64,000 nt of DNA, from positions 186,001-250,000 of the forward strand of contig JAHBXC010000003.1 in NCBI GenBank assembly GCA_019636675.1. Reading direction: 5' to 3'. A program made the translations under genes and the position numbers. The notes under the pieces are model-generated. The model saw nothing but the letters and a program-made list of their open reading frames with translations. It ran no database searches and was not told where the DNA came from. The stretch is from Phycisphaeraceae bacterium (GTDB lineage: Bacteria > Planctomycetota > Phycisphaerae > Phycisphaerales > UBA1924). This document shows, piece by piece, positions 1 to 7,770 of the stretch. Each line of letters begins with the position of its first letter. Position 1 is the stretch's first letter.

Positions 1-1095
1 GATGAGCGTGCGCTGGATGAAGTTGGAGGGGATGGCGATGCTTCTGCCGAAGTGGAGTCCGGTGAAGTCGGCGGGCGGCGTGAGATGGGACTGGAAAAGG
101 AAGTCGTCGTCGAGTTCGAAGCCCCTGTCGAAGACGAGCACGACGTCGCGGAGACCGCCTTCGGGGCGTTCGCTGCGCGGCGCTCCGACCGCGAGCGTCA
201 GGCCCTCGAGCGAGGTCGCGAGCGAGGTTCCGAGGCGCTTGAGGTTCCCGATCTCGGGCGGCCCGTCCTGCGGCGAGATGATCTGCGTGAGTTTCCATTC
301 GGGGATGGTCAGCGGGTTGTCGTAGACCACGACGCGCCCGCTCCGGTTGGCGAAGCCGGGCCAGCCGACGATGACGGACCGGTCCGTGAGGGCGACGGCG
401 TAGCCGAAGTATCCGTCCTGCGCCAGCGTTGGCGCGGTGAGCGTGGTGCGCAGGACGAACCGCTGCTGGACGGAGTTGAAGGAATAGACGAAGACCGCGC
501 CGGCGTTGGGCACGCCGAACACCGTGGCGAAGGGCGCGCTGACCACGAGGTAGTCGAAGCTGCGCGCGATCGAGGCGCCGAAGCCCGAGCCGTCCTGGCC
601 GAGTGGATCTTCGAGAGTTTGCTCGTGTGAGAGGGCGCCGTCGGGGAGTCGTCTGAAGACTTCGACGCGCGCGGGCCCCGTCGGGCGCGTGGGGGTATTC
701 CCGGCGTAGAAGGTGGGGTGCTCCGTGGGGTCGGTGTAGCCGGCGTTGGCGACGAAGACGCGCTGGGCGTCGGCGAGCATCGGGTACCCGAAGCCGATCG
801 ACGGTTGCGGGGCGGGGTCTTCGATGAACGAAAGAAGCCGCAGCCCCGAGGGCGTGATGCCGAACGCGGCGATGCGTCCGACCGGGGGCGACACGCCCGG
901 GACGCCGGGCCGCATGCCCGTGGAGTAGAGAAACTCGCCCGACAACGCGACGGCGCGCCCCTGGTAGGCGATGTCAGCGGCGTTCGCCTGGACGAGGCGC
1001 GTGTCGGTCCACGGGTCGTCGGGCCAGGCGCCCTGCGCGTGCGCGGGGGCGGCGATGAGTGCGAGCGGGACGAGCGCGGCGATGTGTCGGATCAT
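1..1095 (-). CDS. Secreted FG-GAP/beta-propeller-like protein (3' end cut by window edge)
   Basis: The frame is open from ATG at 1095 to the window edge, giving 365 residues without a stop. It begins with a clear signal peptide (MIRHIAALVPLALIAAPAHA, cleavage after AHA). The body repeats a blade-like pattern in which a value is named, then described as surface or plot-like text: FGASIARSFDYLVVSAPF, FGYAVALTDRSVIVGWPG and LGTSLATSLEGLTLAVGAP each follow the integrin-like FG-x-S-(V/I)A-x-S...(L/V)xVGAP blade consensus. This predicts an exported beta-propeller protein like the FG-GAP proteins at 35065-40812, though the calcium loops (DxNxDG) are not obvious in the visible part. Function unknown. 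The frame choice is supported by the signal peptide and by C-ending codon use. Confidence 0.75.
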   Translation of the reverse strand, partial: MIRHIAALVPLALIAAPAHAQGAWPDDPWTDTRLVQANAADIAYQGRAVALSGEFLYSTGMRPGVPGVSPPVGRIAAFGITPSGLRLLSFIEDPAPQPSIGFGYPMLADAQRVFVANAGYTDPTEHPTFYAGNTPTRPTGPARVEVFRRLPDGALSHEQTLEDPLGQDGSGFGASIARSFDYLVVSAPFATVFGVPNAGAVFVYSFNSVQQRFVLRTTLTAPTLAQDGYFGYAVALTDRSVIVGWPGFANRSGRVVVYDNPLTIPEWKLTQIISPQDGPPEIGNLKRLGTSLATSLEGLTLAVGAPRSERPEGGLRDVVLVFDRGFELDDDFLFQSHLTPPADFTGLHFGRSIAIPSNFIQRTLI

Positions 1096-1291
1096 GGATG
1101 TGCCCCTGACGGGTGTGCCCTGCGGATGGCGCCGGTGCGCCGTTGCCGAAACACTGTATCACAGTTGTCAAGGAAAATCGGAAGATTTTTCAACGCGGAG
1201 GAGGCGGAGGGGGAAGGGGGTGGGTCGCAACCGTCTTGCCCGCCACGCTTTCCCGCCTCTGCGCACTCTGCGTCCTCTGCGGTGAGCCGCT
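1096..1291. repeat. Intergenic region with GAGGCGGAGG-type degenerate inverted repeat and a small dyad
   Basis: No gene is seen here. About 1191-1285 holds two imperfectly complementary arms (CAACGCGGAGGAGGCGGAGG and, further on, CCTCTGCGTCCTCTGCGGTG). This resembles a widespread class of bacterial intergenic repeats built on CTCTGCG units. Next to the start of the gene at 1095 lies a short perfect dyad, ACTGT-ATC-ACAGT (1153-1165), beside a minus-strand TTGACA (1166-1171). It could be a -35 box plus operator, but I see no convincing -10 box. Confidence 0.4.
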
Positions 1292-2149
1292 TCAGCGCGG
1301 ACGCACGGGTCGTATCACGCTGACGGCGACATAGAGGCCCGCGACGCGTTCGCGTGGGAGCGTGCGCGCCGGGTAGGCGGGGTTGAGGGGCTGGAGGCGG
1401 ATGTGCTCTTCGCCCTCGAGCGTTTCGAAATAGACGCGCTTGAAGGTTGTTTCGGCGTCGGGTTCGAGACGCACGAAGCAGTCGTCGGCGTCGACGGCGG
1501 TGCGCTCGGGGGAGAAGACGACGATGTCGCCCTCGCGGTAGTCGGGCAGCATCGAGTCGCCCACGACGCGCGCCGCGAAGGCGTCGGGGTCCATCACCTC
1601 GGGGACCGCGACATACTCATCGGCGACGCGCGCCGGGTAGCCAAGATCGGTGAATTCCGTGGGATATCCGGCGGCGACCTTGTTGATGAGGGGCACCTGC
1701 ACGCGCAGCGGGACGGGCGACGCGTTGCGCATCGAGGCATCGGCGTCGGCCGGCGCGAGCGCGTCGACGAGCGACGCGAGCTGGCCGGACTTGTAGAGGT
1801 CGTCGAGCGAGGCCGTCTTGAGCTTCGTCGCGAGCGCCTGCGCGCGATCGCGGTGCGCGCGCAGCGCGTCGACCTCGGTGCGAAGCGCGTCGGGCAGCGA
1901 GAGCAGGGCGGCGTGGCGCGCCAGCGAGTCGGGCGCGAGGCGCAGGGCGCGCTCGAGCGACGCGAGGATCTCGCGCGAGGGCGGCGAATCGCGGTAGCCC
2001 GTCTCGATCTGCGAGAGGTACGACTTGGTGCACCCCACCCCGGACGCCAGCTGGCTGAGCGAGAGCCCCAGTGACCGGCGTCGTGCGCGGATCGCGTCGC
2101 CCAGGACGCGCAGCGCCCGCTGGTGTGCGCTGTCTTGTGGAGATACCAT
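1292..2149 (-). CDS. CI/LexA-like repressor: XRE helix-turn-helix plus S24 peptidase domain
   Basis: 285 residues from ATG 2149. This start is preferred to the upstream TTG at 2164 because an AAGGG ribosome site lies six bases before it. Residues about 10-70 form a Cro/CI-type helix-turn-helix (LSLSQLASGVGCTKSYLSQIE). Residues about 150-280 form an S24 peptidase fold: putative Ala160-Gly161 cleavage site (NKVAAGYP), nucleophile Ser199 (VVGDSMLPDYREGD) and general-base Lys237 (TTFKRVYF). Family knowledge: such repressors bind operators as dimers and self-cleave in response to RecA filaments. It is divergent from the terminase cassette, and a perfect dyad lies between them, so it probably controls that cassette and itself. 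DNA-damage control is inferred from the intact peptidase residues. Confidence 0.88.
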   Translation of the reverse strand: MVSPQDSAHQRALRVLGDAIRARRRSLGLSLSQLASGVGCTKSYLSQIETGYRDSPPSREILASLERALRLAPDSLARHAALLSLPDALRTEVDALRAHRDRAQALATKLKTASLDDLYKSGQLASLVDALAPADADASMRNASPVPLRVQVPLINKVAAGYPTEFTDLGYPARVADEYVAVPEVMDPDAFAARVVGDSMLPDYREGDIVVFSPERTAVDADDCFVRLEPDAETTFKRVYFETLEGEEHIRLQPLNPAYPARTLPRERVAGLYVAVSVIRPVRPR

Positions 2150-2180
2150 ACAGAACCCTTGCAAAGCGGCGACGGATGCG

Positions 2181-2205
2181 GTAAACCATAGGCATCATGG
2201 TTTAC
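2181..2205. promoter_or_regulatory. Candidate operator: perfect 9-bp inverted repeat upstream of the repressor
   Basis: GTAAACCAT (2181-2189) and ATGGTTTAC (2197-2205) are exact inverted repeats separated by seven bases. The dyad sits in the divergent interval between the repressor start (2149) and the cassette starting near 2440. Size and placement are those of a CI-type operator. The ATG at 2197 lies inside the right arm, which argues against it being the start of the downstream gene. Confidence 0.6.
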
Positions 2206-2439
2206 TCAATAGTACACGATGTCCGGGGTGGTGCAAGGGGCGCCGGGGCTTTCGAGGCGTCCGGGGCGCTGGGGAAGGCGAGGCGCACGGCGCCCGCCGC
2301 GTCGCCGCAGAGCCCGACACCCCCGACACCCCCGGCCCCCCGGGAGCCCCGGGGGCCCCGGGGGCCGGCTCTCTCCCCAGCCCCTTCTGCACCCCCTGCG
2401 CCCACCGGCGGCCCGGTCCGGGAGGTGAAGCGTCGGGCG
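2206..2439. repeat. GC-rich leader with CCCCCGGNN-type short tandem repeats
   Basis: This 234-base leader lies between the operator and the double-HTH gene. Positions about 2320-2372 are a degenerate run of units like CCCCCGACA, CCCCCGGGA and CCCCGGGGG, strongly self-complementary. The reading frame is open through it back to 2197, but the translation is low-complexity Pro/Gly/Arg and begins inside the operator, so I read it as untranslated. The same kind of unit recurs inside coding DNA at 4545-4606, 61677-61750 and 61945-61977. Confidence 0.4.
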
Positions 2440-2838
2440 ATGGAGCGGGTGGACCTGCGTCGGCGCGAGACGCGCGAGATGGCGGAGGTGATCGTGGATC
2501 GGTCCGAGTGGCTGCTGCCGCCGGACCGGGACCTGGTGCGCGCGGTGTTCGCGCGAGGGCTGACGACGCTCGAGGCGTCGTCGCTGACGGGTCTGGCGCT
2601 GCGTCGGACGCGTCGTCGGGTGCGTCTGCTCGCGCGCCGGGTGCTGTCGGCGGAGTTTGCGTTCGTGGTGTCGAGGCGCGAGGCCTGGCCGCCGCTGCGC
2701 CGGCGCGTCGCGACGGCGTGCGTGCTCGAGGGTCGGACGCTGCGTGAGGCGGCGGCGCACCTGCGCGTGTCGCTGCACACGGTGCGGACGCAGATGGATG
2801 TGCTGCGCGCGATGATGGACGAGGGGTGCTCGCGATGA
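2440..2838 (+). CDS. Small double helix-turn-helix protein of the terminase cassette
   Basis: 132 residues from ATG 2440; the frame continues upstream to 2197 but that part is low-complexity. GGAGGTG lies about 14 bases before the ATG, so the start is plausible but not certain. Two helix-turn-helix-like segments are visible: TTLEASSLTGLALRRTRRRV and LREAAAHLRVSLHTVRTQMD. The second has the spacing of sigma-70 region 4 or LuxR-type recognition helices. It is Arg-rich. Its stop overlaps the ATG of the next gene (ATGA), so the two are translationally coupled. It may be a regulator or a DNA-recognition protein of the packaging module; no named family is recognised. Confidence 0.6.
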   Translation: MERVDLRRRETREMAEVIVDRSEWLLPPDRDLVRAVFARGLTTLEASSLTGLALRRTRRRVRLLARRVLSAEFAFVVSRREAWPPLRRRVATACVLEGRTLREAAAHLRVSLHTVRTQMDVLRAMMDEGCSR

Positions 2839-4214
2839 TCACGGTGCGAGCGCCACGGTTCGCGCCCGGCGCGCCGACGCGTCGTTCGTGCGAAGCGGCG
2901 AGCCGCTTCGGGCTGCTGCTCGACGAGCACGCCGGGGGATCGTTCGTCGGCGACGGCGTGCGCCTCGCGTGCGCGCCGGGGACGGTGACGCTGCTGACGG
3001 GCCCGAGCGGGGCAGGCAAGAGCACGCTGCTTCGCTGCGCGGCGGACGCGCTGCGCGAGGGCGGCGTGCGCGTGCTGCGTCTTGACGAGGTCCGCCTGCG
3101 CGAGGCCCCGGCGGTCGACCTCTTCCGCGGCACGGTCGACGACGCGGTCCGGGCGCTGGCGCGCGTCGGGCTTGGGCAGGCGTCGTGCTTCCTGCGCCGC
3201 CCTCACGAGTTGAGCGACGGGCAGCGCTGGCGTCTGCGCCTGGCGCTCGCGATCGACGCGCTGGAGCGCGGCGCGCCCGGGGATCGCGCGCTCGTCGTCG
3301 ACGAGTGCTGCGCGACGCTGGACCCGGTGTCGGCGCTGGGCGCGTGCGGCGCGCTGCGAGGGGCGGCGGCGAGGACTGCGGGCCTGCGCGTGTTGGCGGC
3401 GTCGTCGAACCCGGCGCTGCGCGCGTGGTTGCGGCCGCAGGAAACCGTGTTGCTGGGGCCGGGCGGCGCTGCGCGCGTCGAGCGCGACGCCGGTTCGGTC
3501 GACGACGGCGCGCCCGTGACGATCGAGCGCGGGACGATGCGCGACTACGCGGCGCTCGGCTCGGCGCACTATCGGGCCGGTCGGCCCTCGCGCCCGACGC
3601 TGGTGCTGACGGCGCGCCTGCGCGACGGGCTGGCGCCGGGGCACGGCGGCGCGCCGGTGGGGGCGCTGGTGGTGACGAGCCCTCCCCTGAACTCGACGCT
3701 GCGCGAGATCGCGTGGCCCGGGGAGTATCGCACGGGCGACCGGCGCGCCGACGCGGCGCGCCTGAACGCCCAGGTGCGCACGATCGCGCGGGTCGTGGTC
3801 GACGAGCGGGTGCGCGGGCTTGGGATCGCGACGGCGCTGGTGCGCGCGTGTCTGGACTCGGCCCGGACGCGTCGGACCGAGACGCTGGGCGCGATGGCGG
3901 GCGCGCTGGGGTGCTTCGGGCGCGCCGGCATGGCGCGCCACGCGCTGCCGGTGCGCGAGCCGGACGCGCGCCTGCTCGATGCGCTGGCGCACGCCGGGGT
4001 GGAGCGGTGGCGTCTGGCGCAGGGGTTGGTGGCGCTGGAGCGTGCCACGACGAACGCGGGGCGCGGGTTCGTGGAGCGCGAGGTGCGCGCGTGGGCGAGG
4101 TGGGGTCGTGCGCACCGTCGCTGGGCGGACGCCCCGCTCGAGGAGGTGTTCCTGCGCGCGTGTCGCTTCGCGGGGGCCGAGTCGGTCGGCTTCACGCACG
4201 ACGCCGGCGCGTGA
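2835..4214 (+). CDS. ABC-type ATPase fused to a GNAT acetyltransferase-like domain (COG2401-like)
   Basis: 459 residues; ATG 2835 overlaps the preceding stop and has GAGGGG nine bases upstream. The N-terminal ABC ATPase has Walker A GPSGAGKST (56-64), signature LSDGQ (126-130) and Walker B ALVVDE (152-157). The expected H-loop histidine is absent (VLAASSNP). There is no membrane segment, so it is not a transporter by itself. The C-terminal half, from about residue 230, resembles a GNAT fold: an AHYRAG motif (244-249), the core strand TIARVVVDERVRGLGIATAL with the acetyl-CoA loop near 327-332, and LGCFGRAGM at the end. This architecture matches the description of COG2401. The HY motif also recalls the GNAT-like phage Mu Mom protein, which modifies adenine in DNA; that link is inference. 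Codons are strongly G-ending. Confidence 0.75.
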   Translation: MITVRAPRFAPGAPTRRSCEAASRFGLLLDEHAGGSFVGDGVRLACAPGTVTLLTGPSGAGKSTLLRCAADALREGGVRVLRLDEVRLREAPAVDLFRGTVDDAVRALARVGLGQASCFLRRPHELSDGQRWRLRLALAIDALERGAPGDRALVVDECCATLDPVSALGACGALRGAAARTAGLRVLAASSNPALRAWLRPQETVLLGPGGAARVERDAGSVDDGAPVTIERGTMRDYAALGSAHYRAGRPSRPTLVLTARLRDGLAPGHGGAPVGALVVTSPPLNSTLREIAWPGEYRTGDRRADAARLNAQVRTIARVVVDERVRGLGIATALVRACLDSARTRRTETLGAMAGALGCFGRAGMARHALPVREPDARLLDALAHAGVERWRLAQGLVALERATTNAGRGFVEREVRAWARWGRAHRRWADAPLEEVFLRACRFAGAESVGFTHDAGA

Positions 4215-4277
4215 GCGTGTCTCTGTCTGTGTTCTTCTGCTTCTTCTTCTCCTTTTCCTTCTTTCGACGGACTCTGC

Positions 4278-5084
4278 ATGACCACCACGACGACCACGGG
4301 CGCTTCGTCTCAGGACGGGCGCGAGGATCTGCCGCACGCGCTGACATTCTTTCTGACCGCAGCGCAGCGGCGAGCGGTGCTGGCGCGTCTGCGCCGGCAC
4401 AACGCGCACGACCGCGCCGACGCGCTGCTGCGCGCGCTTCGCCTGGACGATCGGAAGGGGGGGTGCGCGATGAGCGCCGACCTCCCCCGCCCGGCGGGCC
4501 TGGCGCTGGTGGAGCACGACGGGCCGGTGTTCATCGGCGCCCCGACCGAACCCCCGCAGCCCCCGGAAACCCCCGAACCCCCGGAAGCCCCGGAAGCCCC
4601 GAACGCTGGCGCGCGTGCGCGTCGGCGCGAGCCGGTGGACCTGACGCCCGATTCGCTGGCGGAGTCGCTCTATGCGCGCCGGGGCGAGCTGCGCTCGATC
4701 GCGCGCCGGCACGGCGTGTCGCTCGACGAGTTGGCCCGGCGTTCGGCGCTGCCCGAGTTGTCGTCGGGCATCGCGTCGCTTCGTTCGCTGGCCGAGGCGC
4801 GCGCGTCGGTGCTGCTGGCTCGCGCCAAGGGCGACGCGGCGCGTCTGCTGCTGTCGATCGCGTCCGGTTCCGATTCCGACGAGACGCGGCGCAAGGCGTG
4901 CGTGGACATCCTCAAGGCGCAGGCGACCGAACCGGCGCGCACGCGTGAGGAGGAGGACGACGACGCGATCGCGGACGGGGCGGCGTCGTCGCTGCTCGCG
5001 CTGCTGGAGCGTCTGGGCGACCCGGCGCGCGAGATGATCTCGCCCCCGGCGACGCCGAACGAGGGGGAGCGCGACGATGGGTGA
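4278..5084 (+). CDS. Putative terminase small subunit-like / DNA-binding protein
   Basis: 268 residues from ATG 4278, 63 bases after the ABC/GNAT gene and overlapping the terminase large subunit start by eight bases. Residues about 85-115 are a Pro/Glu linker encoded by CCCCCGGAA-type tandem units. A helix-turn-helix-like segment follows (RSIARRHGVSLDELARRS), then a helical region with an acidic patch (REEEDDD). Position directly before and overlapping a terminase large subunit, together with the HTH, suggests the small subunit that recognises packaging DNA. Sequence similarity to a named small-terminase family is not evident to me, so the role is inferred from context. Confidence 0.55.
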   Translation: MTTTTTTGASSQDGREDLPHALTFFLTAAQRRAVLARLRRHNAHDRADALLRALRLDDRKGGCAMSADLPRPAGLALVEHDGPVFIGAPTEPPQPPETPEPPEAPEAPNAGARARRREPVDLTPDSLAESLYARRGELRSIARRHGVSLDELARRSALPELSSGIASLRSLAEARASVLLARAKGDAARLLLSIASGSDSDETRRKACVDILKAQATEPARTREEEDDDAIADGAASSLLALLERLGDPAREMISPPATPNEGERDDG

Positions 5085-6645
5085 GTCGAATCCTTCGCTG
5101 ACGCGTCGGGACCGGGCGGCGTTGCTGGGGGTGCGCCCTCGCACGCCCAACCAGTTGCACGAGTGGCTGCGATTGACGCTGGGGGTTGAGGCGCCTCGCG
5201 TCGCGCTTCTGCCGGGGTCTTCGGCGGCGTTTGACTATCTGTGCCACGCGTTCTTCGAGGAACGCGGGGACTCGCCCGGGGATTGCGTGGTGTGGGCGTG
5301 CCGCGGCGGCGGGAAGACTTTTTATGGCGCGCTGGCGACGCTGCTGGACCTGCTGTTCAAGCCGGGGATCGAGGTGCGCATCCTTGGCGGGTCGGCGGAG
5401 CAATCGCAGCGGATGCACGAGCACCTGCGCCGGTTCTTCGAGCGCCCGGAGTTGTCGCGTCTGCTGGAGGAACGCGTGACGCAACGGCGTGTGCGGTTGC
5501 GCAGCGGGAGCGTGGCGGAGATCCTGGCGCAGAGCGAGACGAGCGTGCGCGGCTGCCGCCCTCAGGTGCTGCGCTGCGACGAGGTGGAGTTGTTCGACCC
5601 GGAGGTGTGGCGCGCGGCGCAGCTGGTGGCGCGCAGCAAGCGGTGCGGGCCGGTGGGAGTGCGTGGGAGGGTGGAGGCGTTCTCGACGATGCATCGCGCG
5701 CACGGGCTGATGGCGGAGATCACGGGCGATCGCGGGTCGCGGCGCGTGTTCCGGTGGGGCGTGGTGGACGCGCTGGAGCGGTGCGCGCCCGAGCGCGCGT
5801 GCGGGGCGTGCGCGCTGCTGCCGGAGTGCGCCGGGCGCGCGAAGGCGGCGCGAGGGCATATCGCGGTGGAGGACGCGCTGGCGATGAAGCGCAGGTCGGA
5901 CGATGCGTCGTGGCGGAGCGAGATGCTGTGCGAGAGGCCGCGGCGGGACGACCTGGTGTTCCCCGAGTTCGATCGCGCGACGCATGTGTTCGCGCACGAG
6001 TGGCCGGTGCGCTCACGCGTCGAGCCGGTGGAGCGCGCGTCGGTGGTGGGGGACGGGCCCCTGGTGGAGGCGGGGATTCTGCCGGCGTCCGGGCGGGGCG
6101 ACGAGGAGCGGTTCGACGGGTCGCTGCTGTGGGTGTGCGGGATGGACTTCGGGTTTCGCGCGCCGACGGTGGTGCTGTTCGCGGCGGTGGACGCGTCGGG
6201 CGTGGTGCGCGTGGTGGAGGAGCGTGTGGCGCGCGAGGCGACGCTCGAGAAGCACATCGGGGCGATGCTGGGGTCGCGCTGGCCGCGGGCGGCGTGGGTG
6301 GGCGTCGATCCGGCGGGAAACCAGCGGAGTCTGCAGAGCGGCGTGAGCGAGGTGACGGCGCTGCGGCGCGCCGGGCTGACGGTGCGCGACAGGCGGTTCG
6401 CGCTGGAGGCGGGGCTGCGCATGGTGCGCGCGCGCCTCGCGCCGGCGAGCGGCTCGCCGACGCTGTTTATCCACGAGCGGTGCGCGACGCTGATCGAGTC
6501 GCTGGAGCGGTACCACTATTGCGCTGATCGGCCGGACTCAGACGCGCCGGTGAAGGACGGGGCGGATCACGCGGTCGATGCGCTGCGGTACCTGGTGCAG
6601 AACCTCGACGGGGTGAGGGGGGAGTGGGTGGGGAGGTATGTGTGA
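5077..6645 (+). CDS. Phage terminase large subunit (packaging ATPase/nuclease)
   Basis: 522 residues. The ATPase half has Walker A CRGGGKT (75-81), Walker B VLRCDEVE (164-171) and motif C FSTM (202-205). The C-terminal RNase H-like nuclease half has acidic residues at D357 (VCGMDFGF), D411 (VGVDPAGNQ) and D497/D501 (KDGADHAVDALRY). Length and order match large terminases. A four-cysteine cluster (C236, C242, C245, C251) sits between the two domains and could bind zinc. Family role: ATP-driven translocation of phage DNA into proheads and cutting of concatemers. It is the last gene of the rightward cassette and no portal, protease or capsid gene follows. Codons are G-ending, unlike the chromosomal genes nearby. 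Confidence 0.9.
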   Translation: MGESNPSLTRRDRAALLGVRPRTPNQLHEWLRLTLGVEAPRVALLPGSSAAFDYLCHAFFEERGDSPGDCVVWACRGGGKTFYGALATLLDLLFKPGIEVRILGGSAEQSQRMHEHLRRFFERPELSRLLEERVTQRRVRLRSGSVAEILAQSETSVRGCRPQVLRCDEVELFDPEVWRAAQLVARSKRCGPVGVRGRVEAFSTMHRAHGLMAEITGDRGSRRVFRWGVVDALERCAPERACGACALLPECAGRAKAARGHIAVEDALAMKRRSDDASWRSEMLCERPRRDDLVFPEFDRATHVFAHEWPVRSRVEPVERASVVGDGPLVEAGILPASGRGDEERFDGSLLWVCGMDFGFRAPTVVLFAAVDASGVVRVVEERVAREATLEKHIGAMLGSRWPRAAWVGVDPAGNQRSLQSGVSEVTALRRAGLTVRDRRFALEAGLRMVRARLAPASGSPTLFIHERCATLIESLERYHYCADRPDSDAPVKDGADHAVDALRYLVQNLDGVRGEWVGRYV

Positions 6646-6781
6646 GGCAATGGGCAATGGGCAATGGGAGGAGATTTTCCCTCTTGCGAGCGGGAGGGGG
6701 TTCGAGCGCGCGACGGGCGCGTCTTCTCTGCCCCATTGCCGATTGCCCATTGCCTATTGCCTAGTGCCTAGTGCCTTCCGC
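6646..6781. repeat. GGCAATG heptad repeats in inverted arrangement after terL
   Basis: The stop of the terminase gene is followed at once by GGCAATGGGCAATGGGCAAT and, about 65 bases on, by the complementary run CCCCATTGCCGATTGCCC (6731-6754) ending in TGCCTAGTGCC copies. Seven-base tandem repeats of this type are common in intergenic DNA. Here the two arms could pair and may act as a bidirectional terminator between convergent genes. No gene is seen. Confidence 0.6.
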
Positions 6782-7036
6782 TCACCCGTACATCGGCATC
6801 AGCCACTCGATGACCAGGTACATGCCCAGCGCGACGGCGGTGATGCCTCCGAGGACCTGCGCGAACATGACGAGGGTGGCGCGGGGGAGGTCCTTGATGT
6901 CGGGGATGCGCACGGCCTTGTAGGTGAACGACACGCCGAGCACGAGGGGGACCGCGAGGAGCAGCCACCACGAGTGCGCCGGGAGCGGGTCGAGGAAGGG
7001 CGTCCAGGCGAGGAGCGTCGGCGATGAGTGGGTCAC
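6782..7036 (-). CDS. Small two-helix membrane protein
   Basis: 84 residues from GTG 7036, whose GTGA overlaps the stop of the upstream gene at 7033. Two hydrophobic segments are visible (WWLLLAVPLVLGVSFTY and LGGITAVALGMYLVIEWL), joined by a short positively charged loop. Translational coupling to the membrane protein upstream suggests that they act together. No family recognised. Confidence 0.6.
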   Translation of the reverse strand: MTHSSPTLLAWTPFLDPLPAHSWWLLLAVPLVLGVSFTYKAVRIPDIKDLPRATLVMFAQVLGGITAVALGMYLVIEWLMPMYG

Positions 7037-7515
7037 GCTGGGGCTCCGGTGGTGGGTCGTGCGCGCACGATGCGGGCGCGTCCGTCGGGGCGCCAGCCGG
7101 CGTCGATCATCGCGATGAGGTTGAGGAGGCCGGCGAGCGCGCAGTAGAGCGCGCCGATCTCGTTGATCTTGCCGAGAGACTTGGTGTAGCGCGGGTTCTC
7201 GTCGGGGTGGGGGGATCGGCGCTGGCCGGTGACGGGGTCGACGACCTTGAGGGACTGGTGGGCGCGATCGGTGACGAAGGCGACGGGCCCCACGCCGCTC
7301 TGGGCGACGAACCACCAGAAGTCCTCTTTGCGGTCGACGGCGTCGATGCCCCCGATGAGGAGGCCGGCGAGGAAAAGGGAGAGGACGCCGGCGCCGACGC
7401 AGACGCCGCGACGGAGGTCGCCCAGGTAGGCGTGGCCGGCGCCGGGGAGGAGGAACGCCAGAATGAGGGCGACGGGCTGGAGTCGGTCGGGCTGGGATCG
7501 TGGCTGGTCGGTCAC
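7033..7515 (-). CDS. Membrane protein, possibly DUF6677-like
   Basis: 160 residues from GTG 7515. A longer frame is open to 8067, but its extra part is antisense to the acidic gene at 7771 and translates to artificial Val/Leu runs. Hydrophobic segments occur near the N-terminus (VALILAFLLPGAGHAYLG), then GAGVLSLFLAGLLIGGID and, near the C-terminus, YCALAGLLNLIAMIDAGW. The LPGAGHAYLG motif resembles the LPGxGQ(F/Y)Y motif of TM2-type proteins. It looks like the planctomycete family named DUF6677, but I am not certain of that label. It is the first gene of a two-gene operon with the small membrane protein downstream. Confidence 0.6.
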   Translation of the reverse strand: MTDQPRSQPDRLQPVALILAFLLPGAGHAYLGDLRRGVCVGAGVLSLFLAGLLIGGIDAVDRKEDFWWFVAQSGVGPVAFVTDRAHQSLKVVDPVTGQRRSPHPDENPRYTKSLGKINEIGALYCALAGLLNLIAMIDAGWRPDGRARIVRARPTTGAPA

Positions 7516-7651
7516 GGGTGGCTCGGGGCGTGGTTCTCGGTTGGGGAGCGTAACCGACGGGGCGGGAGGGGGTTCCGGTGTCGGCGACGTCGTCGGGAAT
7601 CCGGCGTGGGCGGGGCTCTCGGGCGGGCGCGAAAATCGCGTGATTCCGGGA

Positions 7652-7679
7652 TTGACAGCCACCCGGCCTGCTGTAGTGT
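7652..7679 (+). promoter_or_regulatory. Sigma-70-type promoter for the acidic-protein gene
   Basis: A perfect -35 box TTGACA (7652-7657) is followed after 16 bases by TAGTGT (7674-7679), which keeps the T, A and final T of the -10 consensus. It lies about 90 bases before the acidic-protein start. Confidence 0.5.
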
Positions 7680-7770
7680 AACCGCCCCCGGCCCGACGGG
7701 GGTCGACGCTCGGCGCGGGCGCGGATCCCGCCGTCTTTTCACGAGATTCCACCTCACCGGGATTGCTCCG

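Noticed and set aside
2202..5150. Very long minus-strand open frame opposite the terminase cassette
   Set aside because: Arg/Pro/Gln-rich low-complexity translation without motifs; explained by high GC and the strong G-ending codon bias of the genes on the plus strand.
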